This document shows positions 49,639 through 62,900 of a DNA stretch of 64,000 nt, in pieces; the stretch's first letter is position 1, and each line of letters begins with the position of its first letter. The notes below the pieces were generated by a model. It was not told the origin of the DNA, did not search any database, and saw only the letters and a program-made list of their open reading frames with translations. Origin of the DNA: Vitellaria paradoxa. Its lineage: Eukaryota; Streptophyta; Magnoliopsida; Ericales; Sapotaceae. A program made the position numbers and the translations under genes. The stretch lies in contig CM034237.1 of the NCBI GenBank assembly GCA_019916065.1, positions 57,568,590-57,632,589 of the forward strand, written 5' to 3'.

Positions 49639-50986
49639 CAAGAAAAACCTTGACCGCTAGAGTGGCTCTTGGCTCGGGTGACTGCACAATGCGGAGCACC
49701 ACCCAAAATTATAATATTTTAGTGGCCATATTTGGAGGAAAATGGGCCAAAGGTTCGGTGGTGGGAATGTTACAGATTTTGATAAGGATGGGCATTTCAG
49801 TAATTGTTGTCGCAGATAAAACTATTTTACGTAAATTACAACTACTTCTCCTTTATATTTGAGTAATTTTATTTAAAAAATTATAAAAAATACATTTAGA
49901 GTGAAAATATTTAAAAATTTTAAGAATTTTTTTATTATGAGTATTTGGTAACTCAAAAATTAGTAAAAAAATATCAAAAGTTAATTTTTGTGTGTTTAGC
50001 AAAACTACAAATTTTCTCATTTTTTTGATTTGCTACACTCCATAATTACAACTTTTTTGATTTGCTACAGTAAAAAGCATACCAAACACCCAAAAATTAC
50101 AACTTTTTTACTTTGCTACAGTAAAAAATTTACCAAACACCCAAAAGTTACTAAAAAATACTAAAAATTTCACTTGATTCAACCAAACACACAAAAAAGT
50201 GTAAAAAAAAAAACCAAAAAATTACCAAAACTTAAATTTTTTTTCAACTTCCAAACACCTTCTATTTCAAACAGAACATTTTCTCATTTATTTTAAAATG
50301 TTGTTATTATTGATTTATTTGATAAAATTAACCATCAAAATGTAATAAACAAAATATTGAAATGATTAAAATTTTAAGTATTTTTTCTATCTTATCCCCT
50401 CGTCATTCACACTTTTATTATTTTTTTAATAAAAATTCCCAAAAATAAGCGGAATCAGACATTAAAATCAAACTCTTATGGGTATTAAATATAATTATTT
50501 AAATAATAAGGGACTTAGATATAGTTTACCCAACTATCAACAGGAGCCGAAAATTCCGGAATCTCCCAATGCCCAACTGGGAAAGCAGCTAACGGAATTG
50601 TCTCAAAATCAAATCTACGGTTTCAAAATTCTGAATTCTCAGTGTCGCACTTGAGCGCGCTCTCTCTCTGTCTCTCTTTCTACGCAGGCAAGCAATAGAA
50701 CAAAGCAAAGAGAACCTCAAAAGAAGCGGAAAATCCAAAACTTTTGTCTGTGTCTCAGTGTTGAATCTCTGAATTCTCAATCTGAATCCAATTCCATATC
50801 TTTCTCCGTGGATTTCGAAGGTATACGTATATAAGTGGAATCTATTGTGTAAGCGTCCTTGTCACCACTGGTGGCCTAGATTCAACTAACAACGACGGAG
50901 ACGGAGACTAAGAACAAGACGACGACGACGACTACTGTACACTATATTGATCGCGTTGGCGTTTCGGAATTGGATTTAATTTTTAA

Positions 50987-53900
50987 ATGTCTAAGCGCGG
51001 ATATAAATTGCGTATCCTTTTGAAATTATTCGCACTTAGCGAGCTCTGTTTTTCGAGTGTTTGATCAAATTCTAGGGTTCTCTCTTGCTTCTGATTGTCC
51101 GAACTACTTTGTTTTAGTTTGGTTTGGTTGGAAAATGTTTGTTTTCCGTCTGTTTGTTTGCCGAGAAAGTTGAGGGGAAAAAAGGGGGGTGGGGGATATA
51201 TACTTTTGGTAGAATTTAGCTCAGTTCAGATGAGTAAAGTAGCTGGTTTTGACTGGGTTGGGTGTTCGCTAAATTTGAGATTCAGCTTTATTTTTTATGT
51301 TCTCTGTTCCTGCATTTCTAGGCAACCAAACGGAGGATCGAGTTTTGATCTTGGATGGTTAATTGATTTTTCATTTGATCCTTTGTTTTCTTGACTCAAT
51401 TGAAAATAGAGGAATTTCTGGCACACACGGGGGGTGTGAACTGTCTTAATATTGGGAGGAAGACTTGTCGAATTTTCATTACAGGTGGGGATGATCAAAA
51501 AGTGAATCTTTGGTCAATTGGCAAGCCGACATCTTTGATGGTGAGCTTGAAAATTGTCTTTGGTTTTATGATATAGTATTGTTAGTTTACATTTTAAAGT
51601 TTGTTGGTGGTGTGCTTGATGTACATTGTATTGTTTGCGGATTAATAATTCCTGTTAGGTGCTATGTTCAATTCAACACAAGCGTGGGGTGGAATTTTTG
51701 AGAAGGTTCAAAACGCTTATCCTAGTGGAGGAAACTCTCTTTCAAAATGTGGTCGTGTTACTCTTATTAGGAGTTGTTTGGCCAGTATGCCAATTTCTTT
51801 CATGTCTTTATTCAAAATACCTGGTTCTATACTTACCAAAAAAAAAAAATACCTGGTTCTATGGTGAACAAATTAGAAAAATTACAAAGGGATTTTTTAT
51901 AGGGTGGCTATGGAGAGTTCAAGATGATTGGAGTACGGTCTGCTTACCTATTGGAGTCGGTGGTCTTGGTTCCGCATTTTAAATGTTTTTACTAATGCTT
52001 TGATGAAGACGTGACAACGGAAATTTGCTTGTTAGAAGGAATTTGAGGAAGGTGGTGGGGGTAATATATGGTTTCGCTTGGGGGGAATGGTCAATGGATA
52101 AGGTGACAAGCTCTCATGGTATTGGCTTATGAAAAGGAATTAGAAACAGGTGCAATGTTTTCATGAGACATATAAAATATAAGGTAGGGATTGGTGTTTG
52201 GGTCAAGTTTTGTGATGTTTATACTGGTATTTTTAATTTGACAGGAATATTTCAGTGACTAATTGTTCCAAGCTTGGGATGTTGTTGTAGAGTGGGTTCT
52301 AAATTTTTGCAGGAATACGGATGATTGGGAAATTGATAATTTGTTGAATCTTCTTTTCAACTTTTATTCTCACAAAGTTGGGGAAGGAAGCTGGGAAGGG
52401 AAGGGATACTTTTTCCTAGAGATTATCTAAATCTGGGAGATTTGATGTTAAATCTTTTTATTAGTCAATGTGGAAGAGTGGGGGCACCATCATGGGTTCT
52501 ATTTTTTGTTTAGTGCTTGTTACATGGAAAGACTTTGATCATTGGTATCCTAATTAGGAGGCGTTTATTTTTAGTGAATTGCTGTTGTCTATGGAAGTAG
52601 TCCTGGAAATAGCATCTCTGCAAGAAGAGGTAAGGTAGCGTACAATGTACATCTGACAATTTTCAAATCCCATAATGTGGAAGCCTCTTGTATTGGGTTG
52701 CCATGTATGTGTTGTATATACCAGTGTGATGGAAAATTTATCAATCACAATTTTCTATGTGATTTGGCCCTTTCATGTTTTGGGATGCAATTGGTGTTTC
52801 CTAAGGCTAAGGAGGCAAAGCATGCTTCTGAGAGTTGATGGTGTGCTTCTAAGAAAATTTTGGTGACTTATACATATTTATATTTAGTGGATTGTTCGGA
52901 GGGAGACAAATATGATATCTTTTCATAATGCTGAATTTCGGATTTGTAGATTGAAAGTTTCTGTCTTGTCTATTTTGTTTAGTTGGCTACCCGTACTTGT
53001 TTGCTTTAGTTATAGATGAGATTACAAGACATATTCAGGATGAGATGCCGTGGTGTATGCTATTTGCAGATGATATTGTTTTAGTAGATGAGACGAGAGA
53101 AGGAGTGAATGCTAAGTTAGAATTGTGGCGGGATACGTTAGAGACAAAAGGGTTTAGGTTAAGCCGATGCAAGACGGAATATATGGAATGTAAGTTTAGT
53201 CAAAGTAGAATAACGGGTAGTATAGAAGTAAGTTTAGGCACACAAAAGATTGTAGAGAAAGATAAATTTAGGTATCTTGGATCTATAGTGCAACAAGATG
53301 GAGGGATTGATACTGATGTAAGTCACAGGATTCAAGCTGGGTGGACCAAATGGAGGAGTGTTTCAGGGGTTTTGTGCGACCGAAAAATCCCCCTCAAGGT
53401 GAAAGGAAAGTATTATAAGGTAGCGGTTAGACCAGCGCTGCTATATGGATCAGAGTGTTGGGTAGTAAAGCATAATCATGGTCAGAAGATGGCAGTTGCG
53501 GAGATGAGGATGCTAAGGTGGATGTGCGGGATTACAAGGAAAGATAGGATTAGGAACGAGGAGATTAGGGGCAAAGTAGGAATAGCACCGATTGAAGATA
53601 AAATGAGAGAAAACCGATTAAGATGGTTTGGCCATGTTAGAAGGCGTCCAGCAGAGGCACCTGTTAGAAGGTGTGAAAGTATGGAGATTGCCAGGAGTAG
53701 GAGAGGTAGAGGAAGACCCAAGAGAAGCTGGAAAGAAACCATTAAACATGACCTGACCTACCTAAATTTATCGAAGGATATGCCCCTAAACAGATCTAAT
53801 TGGCGTCGACAAATCCATAAAGCCGACCCCACATGGTGGGAAAAGGCTTGGTTTGGTTTGGCTATCCGATGGTATGGATATGAATGTGCATAGATTTTTT

Positions 53901-56900
53901 AATTTTGTGGGAAATTTGAAGCATTAGTTTGCTCCCTTAATTAGGGTGGTGTTTGTAATTTGATGCCATCTTTTGGATGCTTTTTTTAATAATACATATT
54001 TTATTTATCAAAAAAAAAAAAAAAGATACCTGAAAATATTGTGAATAATTTGGAGAAAGTCCAAAATAATCTGCAACAAAAAGGTGTGTCAAAAACTGAT
54101 ATCATGAGTTCTTATTGGTCATCCTCTATTCTTTCTTGGAGTAATTCAGAAGTTGTGTGAGTAGTTTTGGAGTTCCATAAAATATTTAAGACATTTAGAT
54201 AAATTTGAGGAACTAATGAGAAGCAATTAAAACATTCCAACTCTTTTGGCCTAACAAAGTATAGGAATAGAAGTTTTGATAATTCAAGAAGGATTAAAGT
54301 GTATTTTTATGGCAGTATAGAGGTATTTCTTGTTGAGTAGACTTGCAATATCTGCAGCTCATGCAACTTTAATAACTATACATTCATTTTATACATTTTA
54401 TTTATTGCTGATTTTATGCGCATTCATCTTTTGGGCATGGTATGGATAAATCACCTTAAAGTATTTTTTATTTTTTTGTTATATCGTCAATGAATTAATT
54501 GTGTTTTGAGTATTTCTAAGATACTATAATAGGATGTCATGCATGAAGCAGCGGTTGCTTGTGTGATTTTGCAGAGCCTATGTGGTCACACAAGTCCCGT
54601 GGAGTCTGTAACATTTGATTCAGCAGAGGTTTTAGTGCTTGCAGGAGCTTCTGCTGGTGTCATAAAGTTGTGGGATTTAGAAGAAACAAAGAGTAAGTTG
54701 TTCTTTTCTTCATTACATCAGTAAAATTTGAGTCCTTAATTGAACAGTGTCAGTTTATGTGAACTAACTGAAGTACAGAATTCAGCACTTCTTAAAAGTG
54801 CATTTTGAAGCATCATGTTTAATGTGGATCTTATGTACATTAATTGTTCTCTCACTTGTATAATCTAGATTTGTAATCTTCAAGCAGTGGAACTAGAGTA
54901 TATCTTTTTCTGTGACTGGAACTTCCTATCCTGCAATTTGTAAAGTGGTAGCTGGCTTGTCCTAATCTAGTTGCTATTAATCTTGAAGTGTAGTGGTTCG
55001 CACTCTTACTGGACACAGATCCAATTGCACTGCTGTTGTATTCCATCCATTTGGTGAATTTTTTGCCTCTGGTGCCATGGATACTGATCTAAAGATCTGG
55101 GATATCAGAAAAAAAGGATGCATTCACACGTACAAGGGGCACACTCGGGGAATTAGTACTATAAAGTTTACTCCTGATGGTCGCTGGGTGGTATCTGGGG
55201 GATTTGATAACATTGTGAAGGTAGTAATGATCTGGCAGTTCAGCAGCTTGAAGTCAGTGTGCTTTTAATTGTTTGGATCATGATCCCCTCTTTCTTTGGA
55301 CAGGTGTGGGACCTAACTGCTGGAAAGCTCTTGCATGATTTCAAGTTCCATGATGGACATATTCGTTCCATTGACTTTCATCCCCTTGAGTTCCTTTTAG
55401 CAACGGGTGAGTACATTGTTCCAATGCGTGCATGTTCCTCCTTATTCCTGGTTGCTGAGTTACCAATGCTCTTTTATTATTGGCTTACTTGTGCATATGT
55501 GCATTTTGGTTCAGATCAAGTTCAAACTTTCTGATCTGGATCTCACATGATTTTGTATTAACTATCAATGGTTCAGGGAAATGTGATTGACAAGTGAGGG
55601 GAGTGAAGTGGACTCTCTGAATTGAACTCGAATTAAAACTTTCTTCAAGATTAATTAAATTTGGTTTCTGCAGATAGTTAAAAATGAAGCTATAGTGGAG
55701 CTTAGATATGCACCCTATGTAGGCGACACTTTGTTTTTTGTATATGGGTGGCATCTCCTTGATGCTTTTTTTTTTTTAATTAAAACTTTATTATCTATCA
55801 AAAAGAAAAGGAAAAAAAAAAGGAAGAAAGAAAGAAAAGAAACTACGGTTCACTCTAGAATTTCAATCAGTTTGATAGTACCTCGAATTGATTCTGATCA
55901 TTCAGTGGATGAAAATGTAAAGCAATATTTTTTTTTTTTGGGGGGGGGGGGGTGTCAGGAAGTGCAATTTCGAGGTTCTATTTGATATTATATTTCTTTT
56001 CCATTTATTTCATTCCTAATAATTACTAGAATCCAAAATGCCACCATTTCTCTTGGAAATTTCGTTTTCACCATTGGTTAAAAAAAAAAAAAAATCAAAA
56101 GTTGCTCTTACCAAAAAACATACGGGGCGGGGCTTCATCCCCCCGCCCACATGAGGGTTTGGTGTTTGGGTGAGAGTGATATGCTTTGGTGGTGAGCTAT
56201 TGAATACTGGTGTTGGTTAGCATTCATATTGTTCTGTGTGCATTAATCATCTATTTAGCTTTATATTCATGTTGGGTTGCATGTGTTTTATGGCTTTTGA
56301 CATGTCAATATCTGACAACTCTATTAAAATTGACAATTTTATTTTGTCTTTTGGACTAGTTCCTGATTTGGCAGGTGCATATAGTATGTCAATATGCCTT
56401 GTCAATAAGATTCGTTTGTCCTGTACATCGGCTTCTTATTTTCACTTTGTTTGCTAAGTTGTAGTGATGTGTGAGTTATTTTCCAGGTTCAGCAGACAGG
56501 ACGGCGAAATTTTGGGATTTGGAAACCTTTGAACTGATCGGATCTACAAGGCCAGAGGTATCTTGTCTTGTGTGATTCTAACTTCATCGATAATTTAGGG
56601 TTTGTGAAGTTGATATTCATTTTTTTCCTATTAAAGTCTTACAAAGCCTTCATATTCTCCTTTTTCAACAAAGAAATTGCAGAAACATGTTGTTTAGTTC
56701 AATGGTAGTCGTTAGAAATGCTTTCTGTTTTTTTCACAATTCTCTTGTTTCTTTGTTTGTTTTCCAGGCTGCAGGAGTACGATCAATTACCTTTCACCCA
56801 GATGGGAGAACCCTGTTTTGTGGATTCGATGATAGTTTAAAGGTTCTGTTCTCTTGCACGACATTTTAGGATTTGAGTTTGGGGAGGGAGTAGTATTTAC

Positions 56901-59900
56901 GCGTCTACGCCCCTTGTACTGCAGGTATATTCATGGGAACCTGTCATTTGTCATGATGCTGTCGATGTGGGGTGGTCAATGTTGGGTGACCTCTGTATCC
57001 ATGACGGAAAGCTCTTGGGATGCTCATATTATCGGAACTCTGTTGCTGTTTGGGCAGCAGATATTTCGGTAGTTGCCTTTATCTGGTTCTTTTAAATCAT
57101 TTGAGTATTTCTTTTTTATCACCTTGAAATATTTTTTCCCCCTTTGCATCTTAATTTGAGTTTTCCTTTTTTCTGAAGTCTTACTTATTCTATGTTTCAG
57201 CTTATTGAGCCGTATGGGGTTGGGTTGGTACCTGAGCAAAAATGTGATCTCCAGGAAAGTGTTTTGGTGAAAGCAGGAAGTCATAGAAGGACCCCCTCAA
57301 GCATGCGCTGCCAGTCTCCAGATAATGAGACTAAAGAAATAAAAAATATATACGTTGACAGTAAGTTTTTATTTTTCAATTGAAAGTTGTAAAACTGGGA
57401 TTTACCCAAAAAGGTTATTATGTTTCTTCATCCTTTTGATTTATTATCCATTGGGGTAGTAAATTTTCAAGACCTTCATATATCAGTCTTACACATGTTC
57501 AATATATATCTTTAGGATTTCAATATTTTTGTTATGGGTGTGCCAAAAGAGGGGGGAGTTAAGAGTGGGGTGGGCAAAGAAAATCTTTGCATAAAATGTT
57601 TGCTTCTTCGCATTCAGTGCATTTTTAACGGGAGTGTATCTGACCTTGGGAATTATTTAAATTTGGTTTTCCTTCTGCCTTGAATCTGAATTCTTTCCCC
57701 TTTTGCTTTTCCTGTATGATATCTTTTCCTGTACATCCCTTGTTTTTGTATGTGGATTTCTGCTGATTTCAAACAAATACTTGATTTTGTAGTTTGTTGA
57801 CCTGATCAACCGAGGTCATATTGATCTGTTCTAACCATAACTCTCTCTTCACTCAGAGTTATCTGTGCATTTTAAGTTAATGCCACCTCCATGTGAATGT
57901 GTAATCTCGTGCAGTTTCAGTTCAGGAAAATTTAAGTTGATCTTGGCTCAGCTGTGATATTGTGAAAATGTTGCTACTAAGCGGATTTTCTGGGTTGTTT
58001 ATAATATAGGTTGGGCATGCAAGTGTGAGCTGTTTATGCCTAGGCCTAAAACAAGGATGCCAATGTTTTTTATGCAGTTGCTGAAGTTAGGATCTAATTT
58101 GGATGCAGAACAAATTCTCTACATTTTCATGTGCCAATTTTGCTTTGACATATATATTTCATACCCACTAACATACTGTTCCATATAAAGCTGCAGGTGG
58201 AAATCCAGTTGATTCAAAAAGAGTTGGGTCTTATACCTCTTCTAAGTTTGTACCCCCATCTGATTCCAAGGAAATCAATAGTTTACCAATCCGGATGCAG
58301 AGTCCTGCAGTTGGTGTGCATGCAAAAACTATTGGGCAAACAAATACTAAATCCTTTGCTGTACCTAGTGTTGTACCTCGGGATAATCCTGATGGTAAAG
58401 GCTCGGGCAATTATAGAAGAGAATCCATTGCCTCTGTGAGGGCCACCACTGGTATGTTAGTCAAGCCACCTCATATACGGAGGCCATCAGCTACCAACTT
58501 GGATGTGGAGAGGCTGTTAGTGCCCGTTGAATCTGAATGGATCAGCAGGACAAGTGATGCTGCTGCAGTTGGTTCAAGATTCCTCAGCAGCCTTGTAGCA
58601 CATGATGATGCTAGAGAAGCCTCTGAGGAAAGGCATATCAAGACTGATGCGCAGAAGTTTGAGAAAATTTTATCTCCACGGACAACATCTAAGCAAGAAA
58701 ACTGTTAAGTTCCTGTTCCTCCTATACGTTGCAATTTCTGACCACGTCATTTTGGCACTTTATTTAATTTATACACATGGCTGTTCTTTTTCTTTTTCTT
58801 ACTCCTCTGGTTTATTTGTCACTTCGTTTTGAATGGGTAAATTTGACTCTTGCCCAAAAAATTCTTTTGCCTACAGTTACGCGTTCTCCATTCCGCTCCA
58901 TGGAGAACGTACTCATGAGTCAGTAAGGTGGCATACCTAATGCCATCTTCAACAAAACTTGAGTTGCTATTTATGCAGGCATGATTTTGGTCTTCCATGC
59001 AGCTTGCATGAAAATCTTATAACCCTTTGATGCTATCTTTACCTGTTTTATTTATTTATTTATTTATTTGTAACTATGCCTTTTCTTGTCTGGTCATTTA
59101 TCAATCTCTTGGCCCATTTCAGCCATGTCTGAATTTATGAATTCTCTGCTTATTAAATACCCAATATTCTATATAGAATATGTTTGCATTATTTCCTTGT
59201 GAGATATTCCTGAAGAAATGAAACCTGGTAGTTCTTTGCCAATTGTAGTGGCTAATCAGAATTTTGGGAGTGAAAATTTACCTATAACTTGCATATTGGC
59301 TTTATCATATTGGCTTTATTTCTTGAAGCTAGGCAAATTTTCTTTGTAAGAGAAGGGGGATTACTCTGCAAAACTGGTTTCGAAATTAGTTTCTAAAAAT
59401 TAATGGTATAAGATATTTCTGAAAGATTATTTTTCTTTTCTATTTCCAGTTGAAAATTCTTTAAAGAAAAACTATTCTACTATGTTCCATATTTATCGAA
59501 TCCCAAGACACTGTTCCATACTGTTTTCAATTTTCATTCTACTCTTGGGTTTTGGTATACCAGTGCTAGCTTTGTATCCTACCTGTCCAAAATTAGATAT
59601 CTGCTTTTGGATGTTATCCTGTGATTTTTTGACAACATATATTCTATTGCTTGTAACGTTGATTTGTTTTTTTTTTTTTTTTTTTTAATTTCAGGCAATG
59701 AGTCCTTTTTTGGCACTGATGGGACAAATTCAGTTAAATTTATAAATGGAGGTTCGCTATCAAACAATACCTACACAGTTTGGAAGGTCACACTGGATAC
59801 AATTTGATTCATTTAGTATTCTTCTTTCGGCAGTGGCAGTTGTACGAGGACGGACACGCTCACTGGTTGAGAGGTTTGAAAGGAGAGAGGGATTAAATAG

Positions 59901-62900
59901 TGAAGAATTGTGGGCACCTGATACAACCCCTCGTATAATACCTGAGACTGCCCCCATGCTGGTAGTGCCTTTTCCTTCCTTAAGTAATTATCTTCTTTGA
60001 CAGTGATACATAGAGAAAACGATGCATTGCATGGTTTTGATTTGATATAAACTTACTCTCACGCAGGATATTTTGAATTAGTGGGCTACAGCCTAGAGGA
60101 ATTAGAACTGATAATATAATGAATCATGCTATTGTGCACTCTTCCCTTTGATTGAAGCTACATGTATTTCATTGTTTATATTATATTTAAGGTAAATTGT
60201 TTTGGGATTTGGGTCAAAAAGATAACCTCCCCCCCCCCCCCAAAAATAATAATAAATAAAATAAAATAAATAAAAAAACAAAAACAAAAGAAAGAAAAAA
60301 GAAAGAGTTGGCTGTAGTGGGAATTTGGATTTTTGCTGCAGTGTATAATGTAAGACTTAAAAATTTCAGATTTTTCTCCTTTCCCTTATCCGATGGAGAC
60401 ATTAAAATTTTGGTTAATTGTCTTCCAAATATTTATTATGTCACTTGTCAACTTACAGAATAGACGTGCACAAGTTGCTGGGAGCGAGTTGAGTCAGTTG
60501 ACATCTGTGAATGATGGTAATTTTACAGAAGTTCTGATGCAGAATCATGATTCATTCTTGAGTTCCCTTCGGTCCCGTTTGACAAAATTACAGGTAAGTT
60601 TAGCAGATCCATGGATGTGATTATTATTATTGTTACATTTTCTTATCTATTAGCGATTATCCTGTAGTAGTATTGCTTAACTTTACATGAACATACATCA
60701 GTAGACTTCTGGAGGCCATCTCGACTGTCTGAGCAGTTCTTCACGTGTCATGCAAATCAGCCTCCATTGCCTAGAACGTTTATGGTGTGTTTGGAGGATT
60801 TGGTGAGGGATAGGAAAAGGGAAGGGAAAAGGAAAAACCAGGGAAGAGAGGAAGGGAAAATAAAATCCTAAATACATGTCCTTATTTGGATGGATTTCAA
60901 AAATATAAGAAAAAAGGCATTCATCATTAAATTAGTTTTTAAATGTAATTATTTTAATTTCTCAAATCCCATGCCTTTTCATTTTCCATCACAAATCAAA
61001 CAAAAGAAGGATTTTTGAATCCCCTCCCCTTTTCCCTTCCCTTCCCTTTTCTTTTCCCTTGACAAATCCTTAATCTGAACACAGCCTTAATGATTCTGCT
61101 GGGTGCTTGTACAGACTGATGATCCATTTTGGTGTAATGTTATCGCTTCTTCCATGAACTGCATTCTAGTATCTTGTTTTATGTAATGCCATAGGGAACT
61201 TAACATTTTAATCAACTTTCAGGTGCTGCGACATTTTTGGGAACGGAATGATATTAAGGGTGCTATAGATGCTGTGAGGAGGTTACCTGATCATTCTGTG
61301 AGTATTTATTGGAGGGAGTTCAAGTGTGTTGCTTGTTCTGTTTCTGATGATTGCTAATGGTAACCAGCTTCGTTTTCTGCTTGTTTAATATTCTGAAGGT
61401 TCATTATTTCATTTCTTCCCTTGTGTAGGTACAAGCAGACGTGATCAACGTTCTCATGGAGAAAATGGAGATTCTGACCTTAGATCTATTTTCTTGCTTG
61501 CTACCTGTGCTTCTGAGTTTACTGGATAGCAAGACAGAAAGGTAAGTTTCTCAAAAGTAGCAAGACTGTATTATCGTGGATCAGAAAATATTGACAGGTG
61601 TTGTTGTAGCATCTGTGTAGTTATTGGTAATTATGGCCTATGATATTTTAGCATAGCTGGTGAAATCTGACATCGTCTTTGATTACACCTTCCTGATTCT
61701 GAAGTTGTAATTATTAACCAAGCCCCATGGACCCCAATCCAACTGTAATAGTGATGTGTTAATATATAGAAAATAACCTTTTCACGAAGAATGTGTTAAG
61801 CTGGTGGTGGTTCCAAGAACTGGTCCTGACCTATTTTCTTTTGTGTATATGGTTTCTATAAATCGGGAAGGGTCAAGGCAAAAGCAACCTTCCTCCCTAA
61901 CAGGGTATTTATCTTAAATAGAGTTTTTATTTTTATTTTTTATTATTAATATTTTTTTGGTTTTTGGGGGAGGGGGGGTTGGAATTTTCTAATTTCTTAT
62001 AGTGGAATGGAAGTATAGAAAGTCTTGAGAATAAGTAGATATTATCCTGACGTTTTTCACTTAGAAAAAAGAAAATAACAAGTTTGCATATGCACATAAA
62101 AAGAATCGGTATGGGACAGAGTATGGGCATTTATTCTTTTAGAGGAACTGAATCACGAGTTTGGAGCTTGGTTGTTCTAGTGTGAACATAGGAAAAAGAG
62201 GGAATGAATCCCCTTTGTAAAGATAAAGAAATTTCTGGCTGAAGGAAGTCATTAATAAATTGTGTGTTGCAACAAATATTCTCTTCTATTTCGTGGATTG
62301 TTAAAGATATCTTAATTGTGTTTGCAATTCTGTAGGCACGCCAATATTTCCCTGGAGATGCTGCTGAAGCTAGTAGCAGTCTTTGGGCCAGTAGTACACT
62401 CAACCATTTCAGCACGTCCAGCTGTTGGTGTCGATCTTCATGCAGAGCAAAGGTATCTGCTATTAATATTTAACTAGACTTGTAAATGATTCTCCTCCTA
62501 AATGTATAACCGTGAATGGCTGAAAATTACTTGCAAGGATCTCCAACTTCTATTTGAAAATTTTATCCACAGACTTGAATGCTGCACTCAGTGCTTTATT
62601 CAGCTCCAGAAGATCCAAACAATTCTTCCAAAGTTTATAAGGTAAATGAGCTACCTTTGACTTTCGTCAACTTGTTACGAAGTGTTAGAAAATCAGGTTG
62701 ACATGTTGTCAGCAATTTCTCTTTGCCATTTAGCTTGCTGATAAATTGGTAATTGTGATCTGGCTGATGCCATTAAAATTGATTGAAGCTACATAATTGC
62801 TTTATCTATGGGATTAAAGGACCAGTGTTTGAAGGTAGAATTTTTCACGGTTGGGCTGGGTATTTGTCTTGCTGCAAGGCTCATTTTGTATGTCTACTTT

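Larger units (their letters stand above)
46623..50986. other. Intergenic MITE-rich DNA and KTN80 upstream region
   Basis: Apart from the TATA box and MITEs listed separately, it holds a (TA)n tract at 47398-47430, a TACA/TATA microsatellite at 49517-49634, and fragments with GAGTTTGGCTT-type sequence of a degraded repeat at 48730-49060. No gene is supported; the ORFs over the microsatellite are artefacts. From about 50520 the sequence is GC-richer and is likely KTN80 promoter and 5'UTR. Confidence 0.6.
51661..54024 (+). mobile_element. Degenerate L1-type LINE (3' half) in KTN80 intron 2
   Basis: 51664-51960 decodes, with stops and shifts, to the end of an L1 reverse transcriptase: RVTLIRSCLASMPISFMSLF, then the NKLEKLQRDF block. 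About 52675-52770 resembles a zinc-finger RVT region (CMCC, NH). 52890-52985 and 53869-53990 fit the L1 C-terminal tail and 3'UTR. The element ends TTTATTTATC plus an A-run at 54023, the same 3' end as fragments at 6480-6791 and 55731-55825. The 5' end is missing. It is split by the RTE at 52990-53857. Confidence 0.75.

Noticed and set aside
49482..49706. Tyrosine/isoleucine-rich minus-strand ORFs
   Set aside because: Translation of a TACA/TATA microsatellite.
54023..54110. Second L1 RT-like stretch after the poly(A) of the L1
   Set aside because: IPENIVNNLEKVQ resembles the L1 thumb region, but the match is short and may be chance; left unannotated.
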